DNA of 64,000 nt from an uncultured Alcaligenaceae bacterium (GCA_937908115.1 CALEQZ010000051.1:32476-96475), one strand, 5' to 3'; counted from the first letter of the stretch, positions 1 to 10,260 are shown. Made by a program: numbers and translations. The notes: generated from the letters alone by a model not told the origin.

Positions 1-278
1 CCCTGGCACACTGCCGGCGACTGGCCGTGGTCCTGGTGCATGACCACGGGAATGTGGGGATAGGATTCGACCGCGGCCTGGATCAGGTACTTGAGGAACC
101 CTTCGCCGGCGTATTTGCGGGCCCCGGCCGAGGCCTGCATGATGACCGGGCTATTGGTTTCATCGGCGGCCTCCATGATGGCCTGCACCTGCTCCAGGTT
201 GTTGACGTTGAACGCAGGAATGCCGTAGCCGTTTTCGGCTGCATGGTCGAGCAGCTGGCGCATCGAGACTAGGGCCAT
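1..278 (-). CDS. fba: Fructose-1,6-bisphosphate aldolase, class II (5' end only)
   Basis: Only the first 92 or so codons lie in the window; the gene runs off the left edge. The N-terminus reads MALVSMRQLLDHAAENGYG, followed by IPAFNVNN and, near residue 80, VVMHQDHG. That pattern and the zinc/substrate-binding HxDHG-type motif are typical of class II (metal-dependent) aldolases, which interconvert fructose 1,6-bisphosphate with dihydroxyacetone phosphate and glyceraldehyde 3-phosphate in the cytoplasm. The start is set by an AGGAGA ribosome site just upstream (minus strand). In related bacteria fba often sits near pgk and gap; here those genes lie 23 kb away on the same strand. Confidence 0.93.
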   Translation of the reverse strand, partial: MALVSMRQLLDHAAENGYGIPAFNVNNLEQVQAIMEAADETNSPVIMQASAGARKYAGEGFLKYLIQAAVESYPHIPVVMHQDHGQSPAVCQ

Positions 279-393
279 GGGGATTCTCCTGAATGGTTAT
301 GGATGTGATTTATGGATGGGAATGCGGAGCCTTGCGGATTCGGTCCCATTTTACCGAGCATTCCGGGGCGCGGCCGGGACGGCGCCACCCCGG

Positions 394-1245
394 TCACGGC
401 GAAAACTCGCCGATGAATATCGCGGGATCCACCCTGGCATCGTTGAGGCTGACGTTCCAATGCAGGTGCGGCCCGGTGGCGCGCCCGGTGGCGCCGACCG
501 CCCCGATCGTCGCGCCGCGCGGCACTTCCTGGCCAATCGCGACGTCTATGCGCGACAGGTGGCAGAACATGCTGATGAAACCTTGACCGTGATCCAGGAA
601 AACGGTCTTGCCATTGAAAAAATAATCGCCCACGAGGATGACCTTGCCCGCGGCCGGCGCGCGCACCGGCGTGCCTGCCGGCGCGGCGAAATCCAGCCCC
701 GAATGCGGGTTGCGGGGCTGCCCGTTGAAATAGCGCCGCAACCCGAATGGGCTGGACAGCCGTCCGGGCACCGGGCGGTCGAGCATCACGTTGCTCGGCA
801 TGACGGGCCGGAACGAGCGGTAGGCTTGGGTTTGCTCGGCCAATTCGCGCTCGATGCGCCTGAGGTCGTCCGGATCGGGGTTGACCTGCCGGCGGTTCTT
901 GATGCGCACATGCTGCGCCACGTATTCCTTGCTGCCGACCTCGAAGGCCAGCGTTTTCCTGCCCTGGGGCCCATCGACCTGCAGCTGCCGCGTCGATCCC
1001 GGCGGCGTGTCGAGCGGGATGCCGACCACTGCGATCCAACCTCCGTCGTCGTCACGCAGCACCATGACGGGCCGCTGCCCGTACATGGCCCGCGGCGCCG
1101 GGCCGCCTTGCCCCAGGGGAACGACCGCCACGCCGCCGGGCACCGGCCGGTGCAATAGCCGGGCGATGAAGCCCTCGGCACTGGCGGAAAACGAAACCAA
1201 CCCCGCTCCCAGGCAGCAAGACAGGCACAGCAGAAAACGGATCAT
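394..1245 (-). CDS. Secreted M23 family metallopeptidase (murein endopeptidase-like)
   Basis: A 283-residue protein beginning MIRFLLCLSCC with a signal peptide that probably ends at SASA-EG. The C-terminal half is a LytM/M23 domain: the zinc ligands appear as NPHSGLDF (HxxxD) and GPHLHW (HxH), and SSPFGLRRYFNG is the usual lead-in. The N-terminal part (about residues 30-130) is a peptidase-associated beta domain. Such enzymes cut peptidoglycan cross-links in the periplasm, or activate amidases when a ligand is missing; here all ligands look present. The ATG at 1245 is preferred over upstream starts because it puts the hydrophobic leader at the N-terminus. Exact substrate is unknown. Confidence 0.9.
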   Translation of the reverse strand: MIRFLLCLSCCLGAGLVSFSASAEGFIARLLHRPVPGGVAVVPLGQGGPAPRAMYGQRPVMVLRDDDGGWIAVVGIPLDTPPGSTRQLQVDGPQGRKTLAFEVGSKEYVAQHVRIKNRRQVNPDPDDLRRIERELAEQTQAYRSFRPVMPSNVMLDRPVPGRLSSPFGLRRYFNGQPRNPHSGLDFAAPAGTPVRAPAAGKVILVGDYFFNGKTVFLDHGQGFISMFCHLSRIDVAIGQEVPRGATIGAVGATGRATGPHLHWNVSLNDARVDPAIFIGEFSP

Positions 1246-1659
1246 GAGGCAAATACTGTCAAATATGAGGCCCTCAACCGTGAAGCCGAAAGGCCGGTGC
1301 GGATGAACGAGGCCGCCGCGACCCGGCGGCCATCGGCGCGGTGCATGGCCGGCGCGCGGGCCACCGGCATGCGCACGATAACGTGCCACGCCGCCCCGCA
1401 CGATACCGCGTTTGAAGCAGGCGCTGCCGCCGCGCGCCGGATACGATCCGGGCCCGAGTGTGACAAAAAGGCCGGCGCCGCGCGGCGCCGTCTCGGCGCG
1501 GCGTCGGCAGCTGCATGCTTTGCCGGGACGCAGGGCGTGCCGGCGCTAACGGATGCAGTCATTTCCAAACAGTTTGTCACCCAGTCTCCTGGCCATCGGG
1601 GGTAATACTCCCCGCTTGCCCGCAAGCGCGCGGGCGCCGTCCTGTCCGCGGAGACTGTC
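1246..1659. other. Gene-free divergent spacer
   Basis: A 414-base stretch between the outward-facing M23 peptidase and DUF1266 genes. Short open frames here have arginine/alanine-rich translations typical of shadow frames in GC-rich DNA, and I do not support any of them. The part nearest the peptidase gene is AT-richer and holds a weak minus-strand TTGAGG / TATTTG pair that could be its promoter. A GC-rich self-complementary patch lies around 1470-1500. Nothing else is recognisable. Confidence 0.4.
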
Positions 1660-2523
1660 TTGCCCGATCTGCCCTGGCTCTACCTGGCCGTTGCCATCCT
1701 GGCATGCGCTGCCGTGGTTTGCCACGGCATCGTCCGCCGCAGCCACGGGAAAAGGCAGGCGTCGCTGTTCATTCACGCGGCCGATGCTGGCAGCGCGCCG
1801 GAACACGATGCGGCGCATGCGCGCGCACTGCTTGCCGGCATGATTCCGGCGGTGCAAACCCGCTCTGCCGTCGACAGCCTGGACACCGGCCTGCCCCGCA
1901 GCCGGGTCAGCGCCCTCCTCGCCGAACAATGGGGCGTGCGCACCCCGGGTGACCTACGGGCCACGCTCGCGTGGCTACTGCACCAGGGCGATCGCAGCGC
2001 CTACCGCCAGGTGGTGCACATCGCCACCACCCTGCCTCCCGAGCAATGGCTAACGGCCATCTGCGATCTCGGCGAAGACTACGATCACCAGCAGCTGTAT
2101 CGCTGGGCGACCAACCTCGTGCAAAGCTTGCCAACGCTACGCCGCGCCGGCTTCGTGCGTAGCCCTGCCGACCTGGAACGCGATATCGCCGCCTGGGACA
2201 TGGCGCGCGCGATCCAGCTCGCGCGCCTGGGCCACGACGCAGCGCTGGCGGCCACCGGCGCCGCATGGATCGCCATCCATACGGCCGCCGCGCAGATGTA
2301 CGACCGGCATGCGTCATGGCGCGATGCCGCCGCCGGTTATCTGTTGGGGCAAGCCATGCATGCGGGGGCCGGCCCGGTACTGGAGCAGGCATGCGAAGCC
2401 GTCCGCGCCTGCTTGAACCACGGCACCAGCCCCTGGCGCCAGCACCCCTTCGTCGCCGTGCGGCCGCGCAAGGCCCCGGGCGGCCATCTTTTCGACCGGG
2501 CAGCGCACCCCCCGGCCGCCTGA
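1660..2523 (+). CDS. DUF1266 domain-containing membrane-anchored protein
   Basis: A 287-residue protein with one N-terminal membrane segment (about residues 4-24, WLYLAVAILACAAVV) and a C-terminal DUF1266 domain, recognised by the AWDMARAIQLARLG stretch near residue 180 followed by the SWRDAAAGYLLGQ block. The function of DUF1266 proteins is not established. A TTG start at 1660 is chosen because GGAGA lies five bases upstream and the hydrophobic anchor follows immediately. The gene stands alone, convergent with mog. The last 30 residues are arginine/proline rich and probably disordered. Confidence 0.75.
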   Translation: MPDLPWLYLAVAILACAAVVCHGIVRRSHGKRQASLFIHAADAGSAPEHDAAHARALLAGMIPAVQTRSAVDSLDTGLPRSRVSALLAEQWGVRTPGDLRATLAWLLHQGDRSAYRQVVHIATTLPPEQWLTAICDLGEDYDHQQLYRWATNLVQSLPTLRRAGFVRSPADLERDIAAWDMARAIQLARLGHDAALAATGAAWIAIHTAAAQMYDRHASWRDAAAGYLLGQAMHAGAGPVLEQACEAVRACLNHGTSPWRQHPFVAVRPRKAPGGHLFDRAAHPPAA

Positions 2524-2538
2524 CGGCCTGCCTGCGCC

Positions 2539-3174
2539 TTACGTCGTTTCCGGGCGCCGCGCCGATTTCGGACGAAACGCCTTGATGACCGACTCGTGCG
2601 TGCGGATGTAGGGGCCGCCGATCAGGTCGATGCAATAAGGCACGGCCGCGAAGATGCCGGGCACGAGCACCGCACCGTCCTCGCCCTTGAGCCCTTCCAG
2701 GGTCTCGCGGATCGCCTTGGGCTGGCCAGGCAGATTGACGATGAGCGCCGCGTGGTCGTTGGTTTCGCGGATTACCGCGACTTGGCGCGACAAGATGGCG
2801 GTCGGCACGAACCGCAGGCTGATCTGGCGCATCTGCTCGCCGAAACCGGGCATTTCCTTCGTCGCAACCGCCAGCGTCGCCTCCGGCGTGACGTCGCGGC
2901 GCGCCGGTCCCGTCCCGCCAGTGGTCAGCACCAGGTCGCACCGGTGCACGTCGACCAGCTCGATCAGCGCCGCCGAGATCTGCGCCGCCTCGTCAGGTAC
3001 CAGCCGCGCGACGGACTGCCAGGGCGAGGCCAGCGCCGATTCAAGCCATGCCTGCAAGGAAGGAATGCCTTCGTCGGCGTAGACGCCCTGGGAAGCGCGG
3101 TCCGAAATCGATACCAGGCCGACCAGCAACTCGTCGGGCTGGCGGCGGACAACGGTGTCGGCAGATGCAGTCAT
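2539..3174 (-). CDS. mog: Molybdopterin adenylyltransferase
   Basis: A 211-residue MoaB/Mog-family protein. It adenylylates molybdopterin before molybdate insertion in molybdenum cofactor synthesis, in the cytoplasm. Visible family marks are VGLVSISDRAS near the N-terminus, the LVLTTGGTGPARRDVTPEA loop in the middle, and the GQPKAIRETLEGL and AVPYCIDLIGGPYI blocks at the C-terminus. Length and the C-terminal extension match Mog rather than the shorter MoaB. It is convergent with the DUF1266 gene and lies just downstream of the J-protein gene on the same strand, with no other molybdenum genes in the window. Confidence 0.92.
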   Translation of the reverse strand: MTASADTVVRRQPDELLVGLVSISDRASQGVYADEGIPSLQAWLESALASPWQSVARLVPDEAAQISAALIELVDVHRCDLVLTTGGTGPARRDVTPEATLAVATKEMPGFGEQMRQISLRFVPTAILSRQVAVIRETNDHAALIVNLPGQPKAIRETLEGLKGEDGAVLVPGIFAAVPYCIDLIGGPYIRTHESVIKAFRPKSARRPETT

Positions 3175-3219
3175 GGCTAGTGCAAGGACGGAACGAAAAA
3201 CGCAACTGTACCGCGCGTC

Positions 3220-4149
3220 CTATACCCCGAGATGGCGGCGCGGATTGAAGCGCGCCTCACGCGCCAGCGCGCGGTAGGCGGCGCGCACCCGTTCGTCGTC
3301 GGCTGGGGGCAAGGCGATTTCCAGCTCCAGGTACAGATCGCCCGGCGGCGAGGCGGGCAGCCCTCGTCCCTTCAGGCGCAACCGGCTGCCATTGCGACTG
3401 CCGGCAGGCACCGCGACCTCCACCGGCCCGCGCGGGGTCGGCACCCTGACCGTCGCGCCCAGTGCGGCCTCCCAGGGAGCCACCGGCAGCGTCACGTACA
3501 GGTCCCGGCCCGAGGGACGATAAAACGGATGCGGCCGGAACCGCAGCTCCAGGAAAAGGTCGCCCGGCTCGCCGCCAGCCAGGCCCGGCATACCCTGGCC
3601 GGCCAACCGTATCCGCTGGCCTTCATGCACGCCGGCGGGGATGCGTACGCTAAGCGTGCGCTCGCGCACCACGGAGCGGCCGAAGGCATCGCGGCCGAGC
3701 GACCGCAAGGAAATCTCGCGCGTGGCGCCATGCAGCGCGTCCTCCAGGTCGATCTCGATGGTGGCGTGGTGGTCTTCGCCGCGCACGCCGGCCCGCGACG
3801 GGCCCGCGCCGATGTCGCCGAACAGCGCCGAGAAGAAATCGCTGAAGCCGGAGGCGTCGCCCGCGCCGGGCACGCCCGCGAACTCGAAGCCCCAGTGCCA
3901 GCCGGGACGCGCGCCGCCCCCCTGGCCGGCCGATACGCTCTCGGCCAGGCGATCGTAGGCCGCGCGCTTTTCCGGGTCGCGCAGCACTTCGTAGGCTTCG
4001 TTGATGTCGCGCATGTGCGCCTCGGCGTCGGCTTCCTTGCTGACGTCGGGATGGTATTTCCGGGCGAGCTTGCGATAGGCGCGCCGGATGTCTTCATCCG
4101 ACGCCGATCGCCCTACGCCCAGCACCTCGTAGTAGTCCTTGAACTCCAT
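3220..4149 (-). CDS. cbpA: DnaJ-class co-chaperone, CbpA type
   Basis: A 309-residue Hsp40. Residues 1-70 form a J domain with the HPD tripeptide (KYHPDVSKEAD) that stimulates DnaK ATPase. A glycine/phenylalanine-rich linker follows (about 75-120, with FSDFFSALFGDIG), then the two beta-sandwich substrate-binding domains. There is no cysteine-rich zinc-finger domain, so this is CbpA-type rather than DnaJ itself. The start at MEFKDYYEVLGV removes 34 unlikely residues of a longer open frame. It probably cooperates with DnaK in protein folding under stress; two Hsp20 genes and groESL lie within 3 kb. Confidence 0.92.
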   Translation of the reverse strand: MEFKDYYEVLGVGRSASDEDIRRAYRKLARKYHPDVSKEADAEAHMRDINEAYEVLRDPEKRAAYDRLAESVSAGQGGGARPGWHWGFEFAGVPGAGDASGFSDFFSALFGDIGAGPSRAGVRGEDHHATIEIDLEDALHGATREISLRSLGRDAFGRSVVRERTLSVRIPAGVHEGQRIRLAGQGMPGLAGGEPGDLFLELRFRPHPFYRPSGRDLYVTLPVAPWEAALGATVRVPTPRGPVEVAVPAGSRNGSRLRLKGRGLPASPPGDLYLELEIALPPADDERVRAAYRALAREARFNPRRHLGV

Positions 4150-4243
4150 GGCCAGGCTCTTTGCAGTTGAGGCGGCGGCCCAGCCTTGCGCGGGGCCGCG
4201 GCCCTGCCGCCTGCCTGGCAGATGGGGCCGGCGGCGCGCCCCT

Positions 4244-4834
4244 TCAAGCACCCGGCGTGCGGTGTTCGCGGTTGAACCTGACCTTGCGCACGGTCAAATG
4301 GAAATTGACCCAGGAAAAGAACGCCGACGAATTGAGCAGCTGCCAGACCAGGCCGCCGGCGACCAGGGCACAAGACGCCGTGGCGGCCGCGTGGGAGCCG
4401 CCGGCCGCGGCGGCAACGCCGGCGGCGCCCCAGGCCAGGTGAAACGCCGCCAGCCCCTTGAACAGCCGCAATCCCAGGCTGCGCGCGCGCGCAACCAGGA
4501 ACATGGCGGCGCCGATATAGGCGAATTGCACGAAGCCGGCACAAAACCACATCAGCGCGGCAAGCGGCAGCGACACATCGGCAAGCATCGTCCAGAACAT
4601 GACCGGCAGCGACACGCCCATGCAGCCAAGCAGCGCCGCCAACAACAGCGCAGCCGGCGACCACGCTCCCGGCACCCGCAACGGCCGGTCGCCCGAAAAA
4701 TACTCGTCCACATCGGCAGGAACGTCAAACCTGCGGCGCCGTCCCTTGCCCCGCACCACCTGTTCGTAATCGCTGCAGCAAAGGATCAGCGTATCGACGG
4801 GCCACACGCCCGGCTGTATCGCGCCTTTTTTCAT
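4244..4834 (-). CDS. Conserved multi-pass membrane protein of unknown function
   Basis: I do not recognise this 196-residue protein. It has a hydrophilic, cysteine-containing N-terminus (about 55 residues, including TLILCCSDYEQVVRGKG) followed by about four membrane segments near residues 60-80, 88-113, 125-145 and 150-172. The C-terminus (FHLTVRKVRFNREHR) is basic and probably cytoplasmic. It lies 94 bases upstream of cbpA on the same strand and is divergent from the Hsp20 pair, so it might belong to the cbpA transcript. No catalytic motif is visible. Confidence 0.6.
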   Translation of the reverse strand: MKKGAIQPGVWPVDTLILCCSDYEQVVRGKGRRRRFDVPADVDEYFSGDRPLRVPGAWSPAALLLAALLGCMGVSLPVMFWTMLADVSLPLAALMWFCAGFVQFAYIGAAMFLVARARSLGLRLFKGLAAFHLAWGAAGVAAAAGGSHAAATASCALVAGGLVWQLLNSSAFFSWVNFHLTVRKVRFNREHRTPGA

Positions 4835-4888
4835 GACGGCGACTATACCGCCGACGGCGCCAGCTCGCGCCGGCCACGCCGAACAAAT

Positions 4889-4916
4889 CTTGAAACCTGG
4901 TGCGGGGCCGCCATGT
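4889..4916 (+). promoter_or_regulatory. Sigma-32-like heat-shock promoter for the Hsp20 pair
   Basis: CTTGAAA at 4889-4895 and CCGCCATGT at 4908-4916 match the sigma-32 consensus boxes (CTTGAA and CCCCATNT) with about 14 bases between them. The pair lies about 55 bases before the first Hsp20 start codon. Motif match by eye only. Confidence 0.6.
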
Positions 4917-4968
4917 AGGCAGGCAAAGAGGCCCGTTGGCGGCCGCCACCTTATTGAGGAGAACAGCC

Positions 4969-5418
4969 ATGTTTGAACCGATGCTGACCGTATCGGGCAG
5001 CCTGTTCAACGAACTCGACAGGCTACAACGCACATTGACGCAGGCCTTCGCCCCGCTTTCGGCGGCAGGCAGCATACGCCCCGTGACTCGCGCCTTTCCG
5101 GCGCTGAACATCGGCACCACGCCCGAAGCCATAGAGGTCTATGCCTTCGTGCCCGGCGTCGACGCCAGCAAGCTGGAGGTCGTGGTCGACCGCGGATTGC
5201 TGACGCTGTCAGGCGAACGTCCGGCCAGCGTGCCGGCCGAGGACGGCAAATCGTCCGTTTACGCCAACGAACGCTTTGCGGGAACGTTCAAGCGTGTCAT
5301 CAGCCTGCCGGACGATGCCGATCCGTCCAGGATAGAGGCGCGCTACCGCAATGGCGTCTTGCGCGTGACCATCGCCCGGCGCGAATCGGCGCAACCGCGC
5401 CGCATCCAGGTGCAATGA
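4969..5418 (+). CDS. Hsp20/alpha-crystallin small heat-shock protein (first of tandem pair)
   Basis: A 149-residue protein with an alpha-crystallin domain over about residues 45-140: PALNIGTTPEAIEVYAFVPGV, the GLLTLSGER turn, the FKRVISLPDDAD strand and the final NGVLRVTIARRE. It would act as an ATP-independent holdase that keeps unfolded proteins soluble in the cytoplasm. The start follows an AGGAG site 10 bases upstream. It overlaps the reading region of the next Hsp20 gene by only a short leader, and its C-terminal SAQPRRIQVQ closely matches the partner's SAQPRRITVQ, so the pair looks like an old tandem duplication. A sigma-32-like promoter precedes it. Confidence 0.93.
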   Translation: MFEPMLTVSGSLFNELDRLQRTLTQAFAPLSAAGSIRPVTRAFPALNIGTTPEAIEVYAFVPGVDASKLEVVVDRGLLTLSGERPASVPAEDGKSSVYANERFAGTFKRVISLPDDADPSRIEARYRNGVLRVTIARRESAQPRRIQVQ

Positions 5419-5435
5419 AAGACCAGGAGGCCACC

Positions 5436-5804
5436 ATGAGCGATACCCGTACGATGACTGAAGACCGCGCCACCCCCGTCCTGGTCCCGCGCGTGGACAT
5501 TTTCGAGGACGAGACGGGCCTGACGCTGCTGGCGGACATGCCCGGCGTGCCGCGTGAAGACCTGCGCCTGAACGTCGAGGGCGACACCCTGACGCTGGAG
5601 GGCGACATTTCTCCCGACACGCCCGCCGGGTTGACGCCGGTGCATGCCGAGGTCCAGGTCGCGCGCTACCGCCGCGCGTTCACGCTCAGCCGCGAGCTGG
5701 ACAGCGCCGCCATCCAGGCCGAATCGCGCGACGGCGTGCTCAAGCTGCGCATACCCAAGCGCGAAAGTGCCCAGCCGCGCCGCATCACCGTGCAAGTGGG
5801 CTAG
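5436..5804 (+). CDS. Hsp20/alpha-crystallin small heat-shock protein (second of tandem pair)
   Basis: A 122-residue alpha-crystallin-domain protein starting 17 bases after the first Hsp20 stop codon, with a strong AGGAGG ribosome site just before its ATG. Core marks are PRVDIFEDETGLTLLADMPG, the TLTLEGDIS turn and DGVLKLRIPKRE. It lacks the longer N-terminal arm of the first protein, which may change oligomer size. Its very short spacing argues for co-transcription from the upstream heat-shock promoter. The two proteins may form mixed assemblies, as do E. coli IbpA and IbpB; that is inference. Confidence 0.93.
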   Translation: MSDTRTMTEDRATPVLVPRVDIFEDETGLTLLADMPGVPREDLRLNVEGDTLTLEGDISPDTPAGLTPVHAEVQVARYRRAFTLSRELDSAAIQAESRDGVLKLRIPKRESAQPRRITVQVG

Positions 5805-5889
5805 GCGCCGGCGCCCCTGGCGGCAGGGGCCTTGCGCCGCGGCCGGCGCCTTGACGCTATGATCGGCCGGTCGCCCGCCCCTTGCCGCC

Positions 5890-6219
5890 ATGGACTTCCT
5901 GCGCACGCTCGCTCTCTTCGTCCTGACCGCGCTGGCGGAAATCGCCGGCTGCTACCTTCCCTACCTTTGGCTCAAGCAGGGCCGCAGTGCCTGGCTGCTC
6001 GTTCCCGCGGCGCTGTGCCTGGCGGCCTTCGCCTGGCTGCTCACCCTGCATCCGACCGCCGCCGGGCGCGTCTATGCCGCGTACGGCGGCGTCTACGTCT
6101 GCGTGGCGCTCGGCTGGCTCTGGGCGGTGGACGCCGTGCGGCCGACGGCCTGGGACATCGTCGGCACCCTCATCTGCCTGGCCGGCATGGCGATCATTAT
6201 GTTCGCGCCGCGCGCCTAG
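5890..6219 (+). CDS. YnfA/UPF0060 family small membrane protein
   Basis: A 109-residue, four-segment integral membrane protein of the YnfA (UPF0060) family, related to small multidrug-resistance transporters. The signature AEIAGCYLPYLWL lies near residue 17-29, and RVYAAYGGVYV near 60-70 is equally typical. Family members have been suggested to be efflux proteins; the substrate is not known. It is not obviously in an operon with the Hsp20 genes, which end 85 bases upstream. Confidence 0.9.
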   Translation: MDFLRTLALFVLTALAEIAGCYLPYLWLKQGRSAWLLVPAALCLAAFAWLLTLHPTAAGRVYAAYGGVYVCVALGWLWAVDAVRPTAWDIVGTLICLAGMAIIMFAPRA

Positions 6220-6318
6220 GCCTGCGCTTCTTGCCCGATCTGCCGGTCCGGGACCTTGCCCGCCGCCACGACAAGGCATAAATTGAATCGCAGGGCAAGA
6301 CGTCGAATCGGAGGTTTC

Positions 6319-6957
6319 ATGGAAATCTTTGAGACGATCACGGCGCACCGCGATGCCATGAAGCTGCCACTGTACGCGGTCACCGTCACGGCAGTGCCGC
6401 GCGCCGACACGCCGCTGCTGGTCATCATGCACTGGCACGGCTTTCGCCGCGAGACGGCCCTGTCCCTGCCCGGGGTGGAACTGCCGCCGCGCGCCGTGCC
6501 CAGTTCGGCGATCCAGATCAACGAGCTCTGGCAATCGGTGGCCAGCATCGACCAGGCCACGCTCGATGCCGCCTGGCAGCTGGGCGCCTGGGACGTCGAG
6601 CGCCTGTCCTGCCCGCCCTGGTGGCGCCTGGGTGCTCCCGCCCGCGAGGCGCTGGAATGCCACCGCGCCTTCGGCCAGTACCCCGATGACGAAAGCGGCT
6701 GCGCGGTCATCGCCGACGCGCCGGACCGCGACGCGCTGATGGAGATCGCCGCCAGGCAAGGCTATATCCGCTGGATGTTCCGGCCGTGCAAAGGCGGGCT
6801 CTGGGAAGGCTTTGACGATGACGGCACGCTCGCCGAGGATCACGGCCGCCCGTTGCCCTGCCCCGTGGCGCCGGCGCCCTACGATGCCCATCGGGCCGGC
6901 CGCACTGTCTACCGGCTGGGCCGTGGCCGCGGGCTGATCCGGCCGAAAACATTTTGA
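6319..6957 (+). CDS. Conserved hypothetical protein
   Basis: I do not recognise this 212-residue soluble protein. The start MEIFETITAHRDAM follows GGAGG six bases upstream and removes a 21-residue upstream extension. The sequence is rich in tryptophan (WHGF, CPPWWRL, WMFRPC, GGLWEGFDDDG) and ends in a basic tail. No signal peptide, membrane segment or known catalytic motif is visible. It sits between the YnfA-like gene and groES, whose heat-shock promoter begins just after its stop codon. Confidence 0.6.
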   Translation: MEIFETITAHRDAMKLPLYAVTVTAVPRADTPLLVIMHWHGFRRETALSLPGVELPPRAVPSSAIQINELWQSVASIDQATLDAAWQLGAWDVERLSCPPWWRLGAPAREALECHRAFGQYPDDESGCAVIADAPDRDALMEIAARQGYIRWMFRPCKGGLWEGFDDDGTLAEDHGRPLPCPVAPAPYDAHRAGRTVYRLGRGRGLIRPKTF

Positions 6958-6980
6958 TACATTCTCTTTGGTGGCGCGCC

Positions 6981-7010
6981 CCTTGAAGCGGGACGCGCCG
7001 CCCCTACATC
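6981..7010 (+). promoter_or_regulatory. Sigma-32-like heat-shock promoter for groES-groL
   Basis: CCTTGAAG at 6981-6988 and CCCCTACATC at 7001-7010 fit the sigma-32 boxes with 13 bases between CTTGAA and CCCC, and the cytosine-rich lead-in to the -35 box also fits. No CIRCE inverted repeat (TTAGCACTC type) was found here, so sigma-32 rather than HrcA control is suggested. The leader to the groES start is about 100 bases. Confidence 0.65.
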
Positions 7011-7118
7011 TCGATCCGCCGCCCGCCGCGCGGGCGCATCGCGCCGCCGGCGCCCGTGCCTGCCGGCCGCGCAGGATTGCCTTTTCGGATGATCTGATCT
7101 GTTAGCAGGAGATCGAAC

Positions 7119-7436
7119 ATGAAGATTCGTCCCCTACACGACCGGGTTATCGTCAAGCGGGTCGAACAACAACGCAAAACCGCCTCGGGCATCGTGATCC
7201 CTGACTCGGCGGCCGAAAAACCCGAACAGGGCGAAGTGCTGGCCGTTGGGCCCGGCAAGACGCTGCAGGACGGCACCGTCCGCCCGATGGAGCTGAAGGT
7301 CGGCGACCAGGTCCTGTTCGGCAAGTACTCCGGACAGACCGTCAAGGTCGACGGCGAAGAACTGCTTGTGCTGCGCGAAGAAGACATCTTCGCGGTCGTC
7401 GAAGGCGGCAGCGCCCAAATGAAGCAGGCTGCCTGA
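7119..7436 (+). CDS. groES: Co-chaperonin GroES
   Basis: A 105-residue 10-kDa chaperonin that forms the seven-membered lid on GroEL. MKIRPLHDRVIVKR at the start, the mobile loop KTASGIVIPDSAAEKP (about residues 20-35) that contacts GroEL, and the C-terminal EDIFAVVE are classic. The final ten or so residues (GGSAQMKQAA) extend slightly past the usual end at about 96. An AGGAGA ribosome site precedes it, and groL follows after 27 bases. Confidence 0.98.
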   Translation: MKIRPLHDRVIVKRVEQQRKTASGIVIPDSAAEKPEQGEVLAVGPGKTLQDGTVRPMELKVGDQVLFGKYSGQTVKVDGEELLVLREEDIFAVVEGGSAQMKQAA

Positions 7437-7463
7437 CGACTCTCGTCATCCTGGAGCAACGAC

Positions 7464-9086
<1,623 letters not shown>

Positions 9087-9116
9087 TCGGCCCCGCGGCC
9101 AGTCGTCCTACCGACG

Positions 9117-9151
9117 CGCCGCGCCGCCTGCGAGGGCGGCGCGGCGTTTTT
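9117..9151 (+). terminator. Rho-independent terminator of groES-groL
   Basis: A perfect 12-bp GC stem (9117-9128 with 9135-9146), a six-base loop and a run of five T follow the groL stop codon by 30 bases. Confidence 0.93.
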
Positions 9152-9196
9152 CTTGGGCCAGTCCCGGCTACCGGCGTGCGACTGCCGGACCGCCTG

Positions 9197-10186
9197 CTAC
9201 TGCTGCTTTCGCTGCTCCTTCAATGCCTGCTTCAAGCCGGTCTGCTCCGCGGCGATGCGTGAGGCGTTGACCCGGTTGGCAATCACCTGCCTGAACTGGT
9301 CGGGCGAATTGCCCGTCGGAATGAAGCCCATGGTTTCGAAGCGTTCGACCAGTTTCGGATCCTTCAGGGCTTTCTGCACCGTCTCGTTGATGGCTTGCTT
9401 GAGCTCTGCCGGCATGCCCTTCGGACCGATCAACCCGTAGAAGAATGTGCTTTCCAGGCCGGGGATGGCTTCGGAAAGCGTGGGCACGTCCGGCAGCCCG
9501 GGCCATCGTTCCGGCGAGCCGAACGCCACGGCTCGCACCGAACCGCTTTTCATGAAGGGAAGCGCCGCGCCCAGTGGGGCGACCAAGGCGTCGACGTGGC
9601 CCGCCACCAGGTCTGCCATCGCGGGTCCCGTTCCAGGGTAACCGACGATGGTCGACGTCATCCCGGCCGCCGCTTCGATTCTCAACGTGTCCAGATGCAT
9701 GCCCCCGCCGGATACGACCGCGAAGTTGAGCTTGCCGGGATTGCGCTTGGCGTAACTGACGAACTCGCCGAAAGTTTCGGCCGGCAACGATGGCTTGATC
9801 ACCAGGACGGTGCCGCCCGCTGCCAATTGGCTGATATGGTCGAAGTCTTCGACCAGGTCGTAATCGAGGTCATCGCGCACGGCCGCGTTGCCGATGTCGG
9901 AATCGGTCCAGACGCCCAGCGTATAGCCGTCGGGCGTGGCATTTTTCAGCTCCCGGATGCCGAGCACGCCCGTGCCACCCGGGCGGTTCTTCACAATGAC
10001 CTGGTGGCCCCACTGGCGCGACAGCGCTTCTGCCAGCGTGCGGGCCACGATGTCCGTGCCGCCCCCCGGGGCATAGCCCACGATCAGGGACACGACCCGT
10101 GTCGGGAACTCTGCGCACTGCGCCGGCGGGGAAAGCGACAACAACGCCGAGCACAGCCCCAGGGACAAACTGGCTATCGTCTTCAT
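9197..10186 (-). CDS. Bug/TctC-family periplasmic solute-binding protein
   Basis: A 329-residue extracytoplasmic receptor with a cleavable signal peptide (MKTIASLSLGLCSALLSL, probable cleavage after AQC-A). Family marks are VSLIVGYAPGGGTDIVARTLAE, the VKNRPGGTGVLGIRELK turn, and the C-terminal AELKQAINETVQKAL region. Such receptors are greatly expanded in Bordetella and bind small carboxylates or related solutes. No TctA/TctB membrane partner is in the window, so uptake would need partners elsewhere. The start follows an AGGAGGGA ribosome site. It faces away from the monooxygenase operon, which suggests a ligand related to that pathway; this is inference. Confidence 0.92.
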   Translation of the reverse strand: MKTIASLSLGLCSALLSLSPPAQCAEFPTRVVSLIVGYAPGGGTDIVARTLAEALSRQWGHQVIVKNRPGGTGVLGIRELKNATPDGYTLGVWTDSDIGNAAVRDDLDYDLVEDFDHISQLAAGGTVLVIKPSLPAETFGEFVSYAKRNPGKLNFAVVSGGGMHLDTLRIEAAAGMTSTIVGYPGTGPAMADLVAGHVDALVAPLGAALPFMKSGSVRAVAFGSPERWPGLPDVPTLSEAIPGLESTFFYGLIGPKGMPAELKQAINETVQKALKDPKLVERFETMGFIPTGNSPDQFRQVIANRVNASRIAAEQTGLKQALKEQRKQQ

Positions 10187-10260
10187 CTCACTTCCCTCCT
10201 CAGGGTGGATGCCGGTCGCGGTACTCGTTATGGCCAAGCTTGCGCGATGCCGTGCAAGCC

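Noticed and set aside
6958..7118. CIRCE/HrcA operator before groES
   Set aside because: No TTAGCACTC-type inverted repeat is present; a sigma-32-like promoter fits instead.
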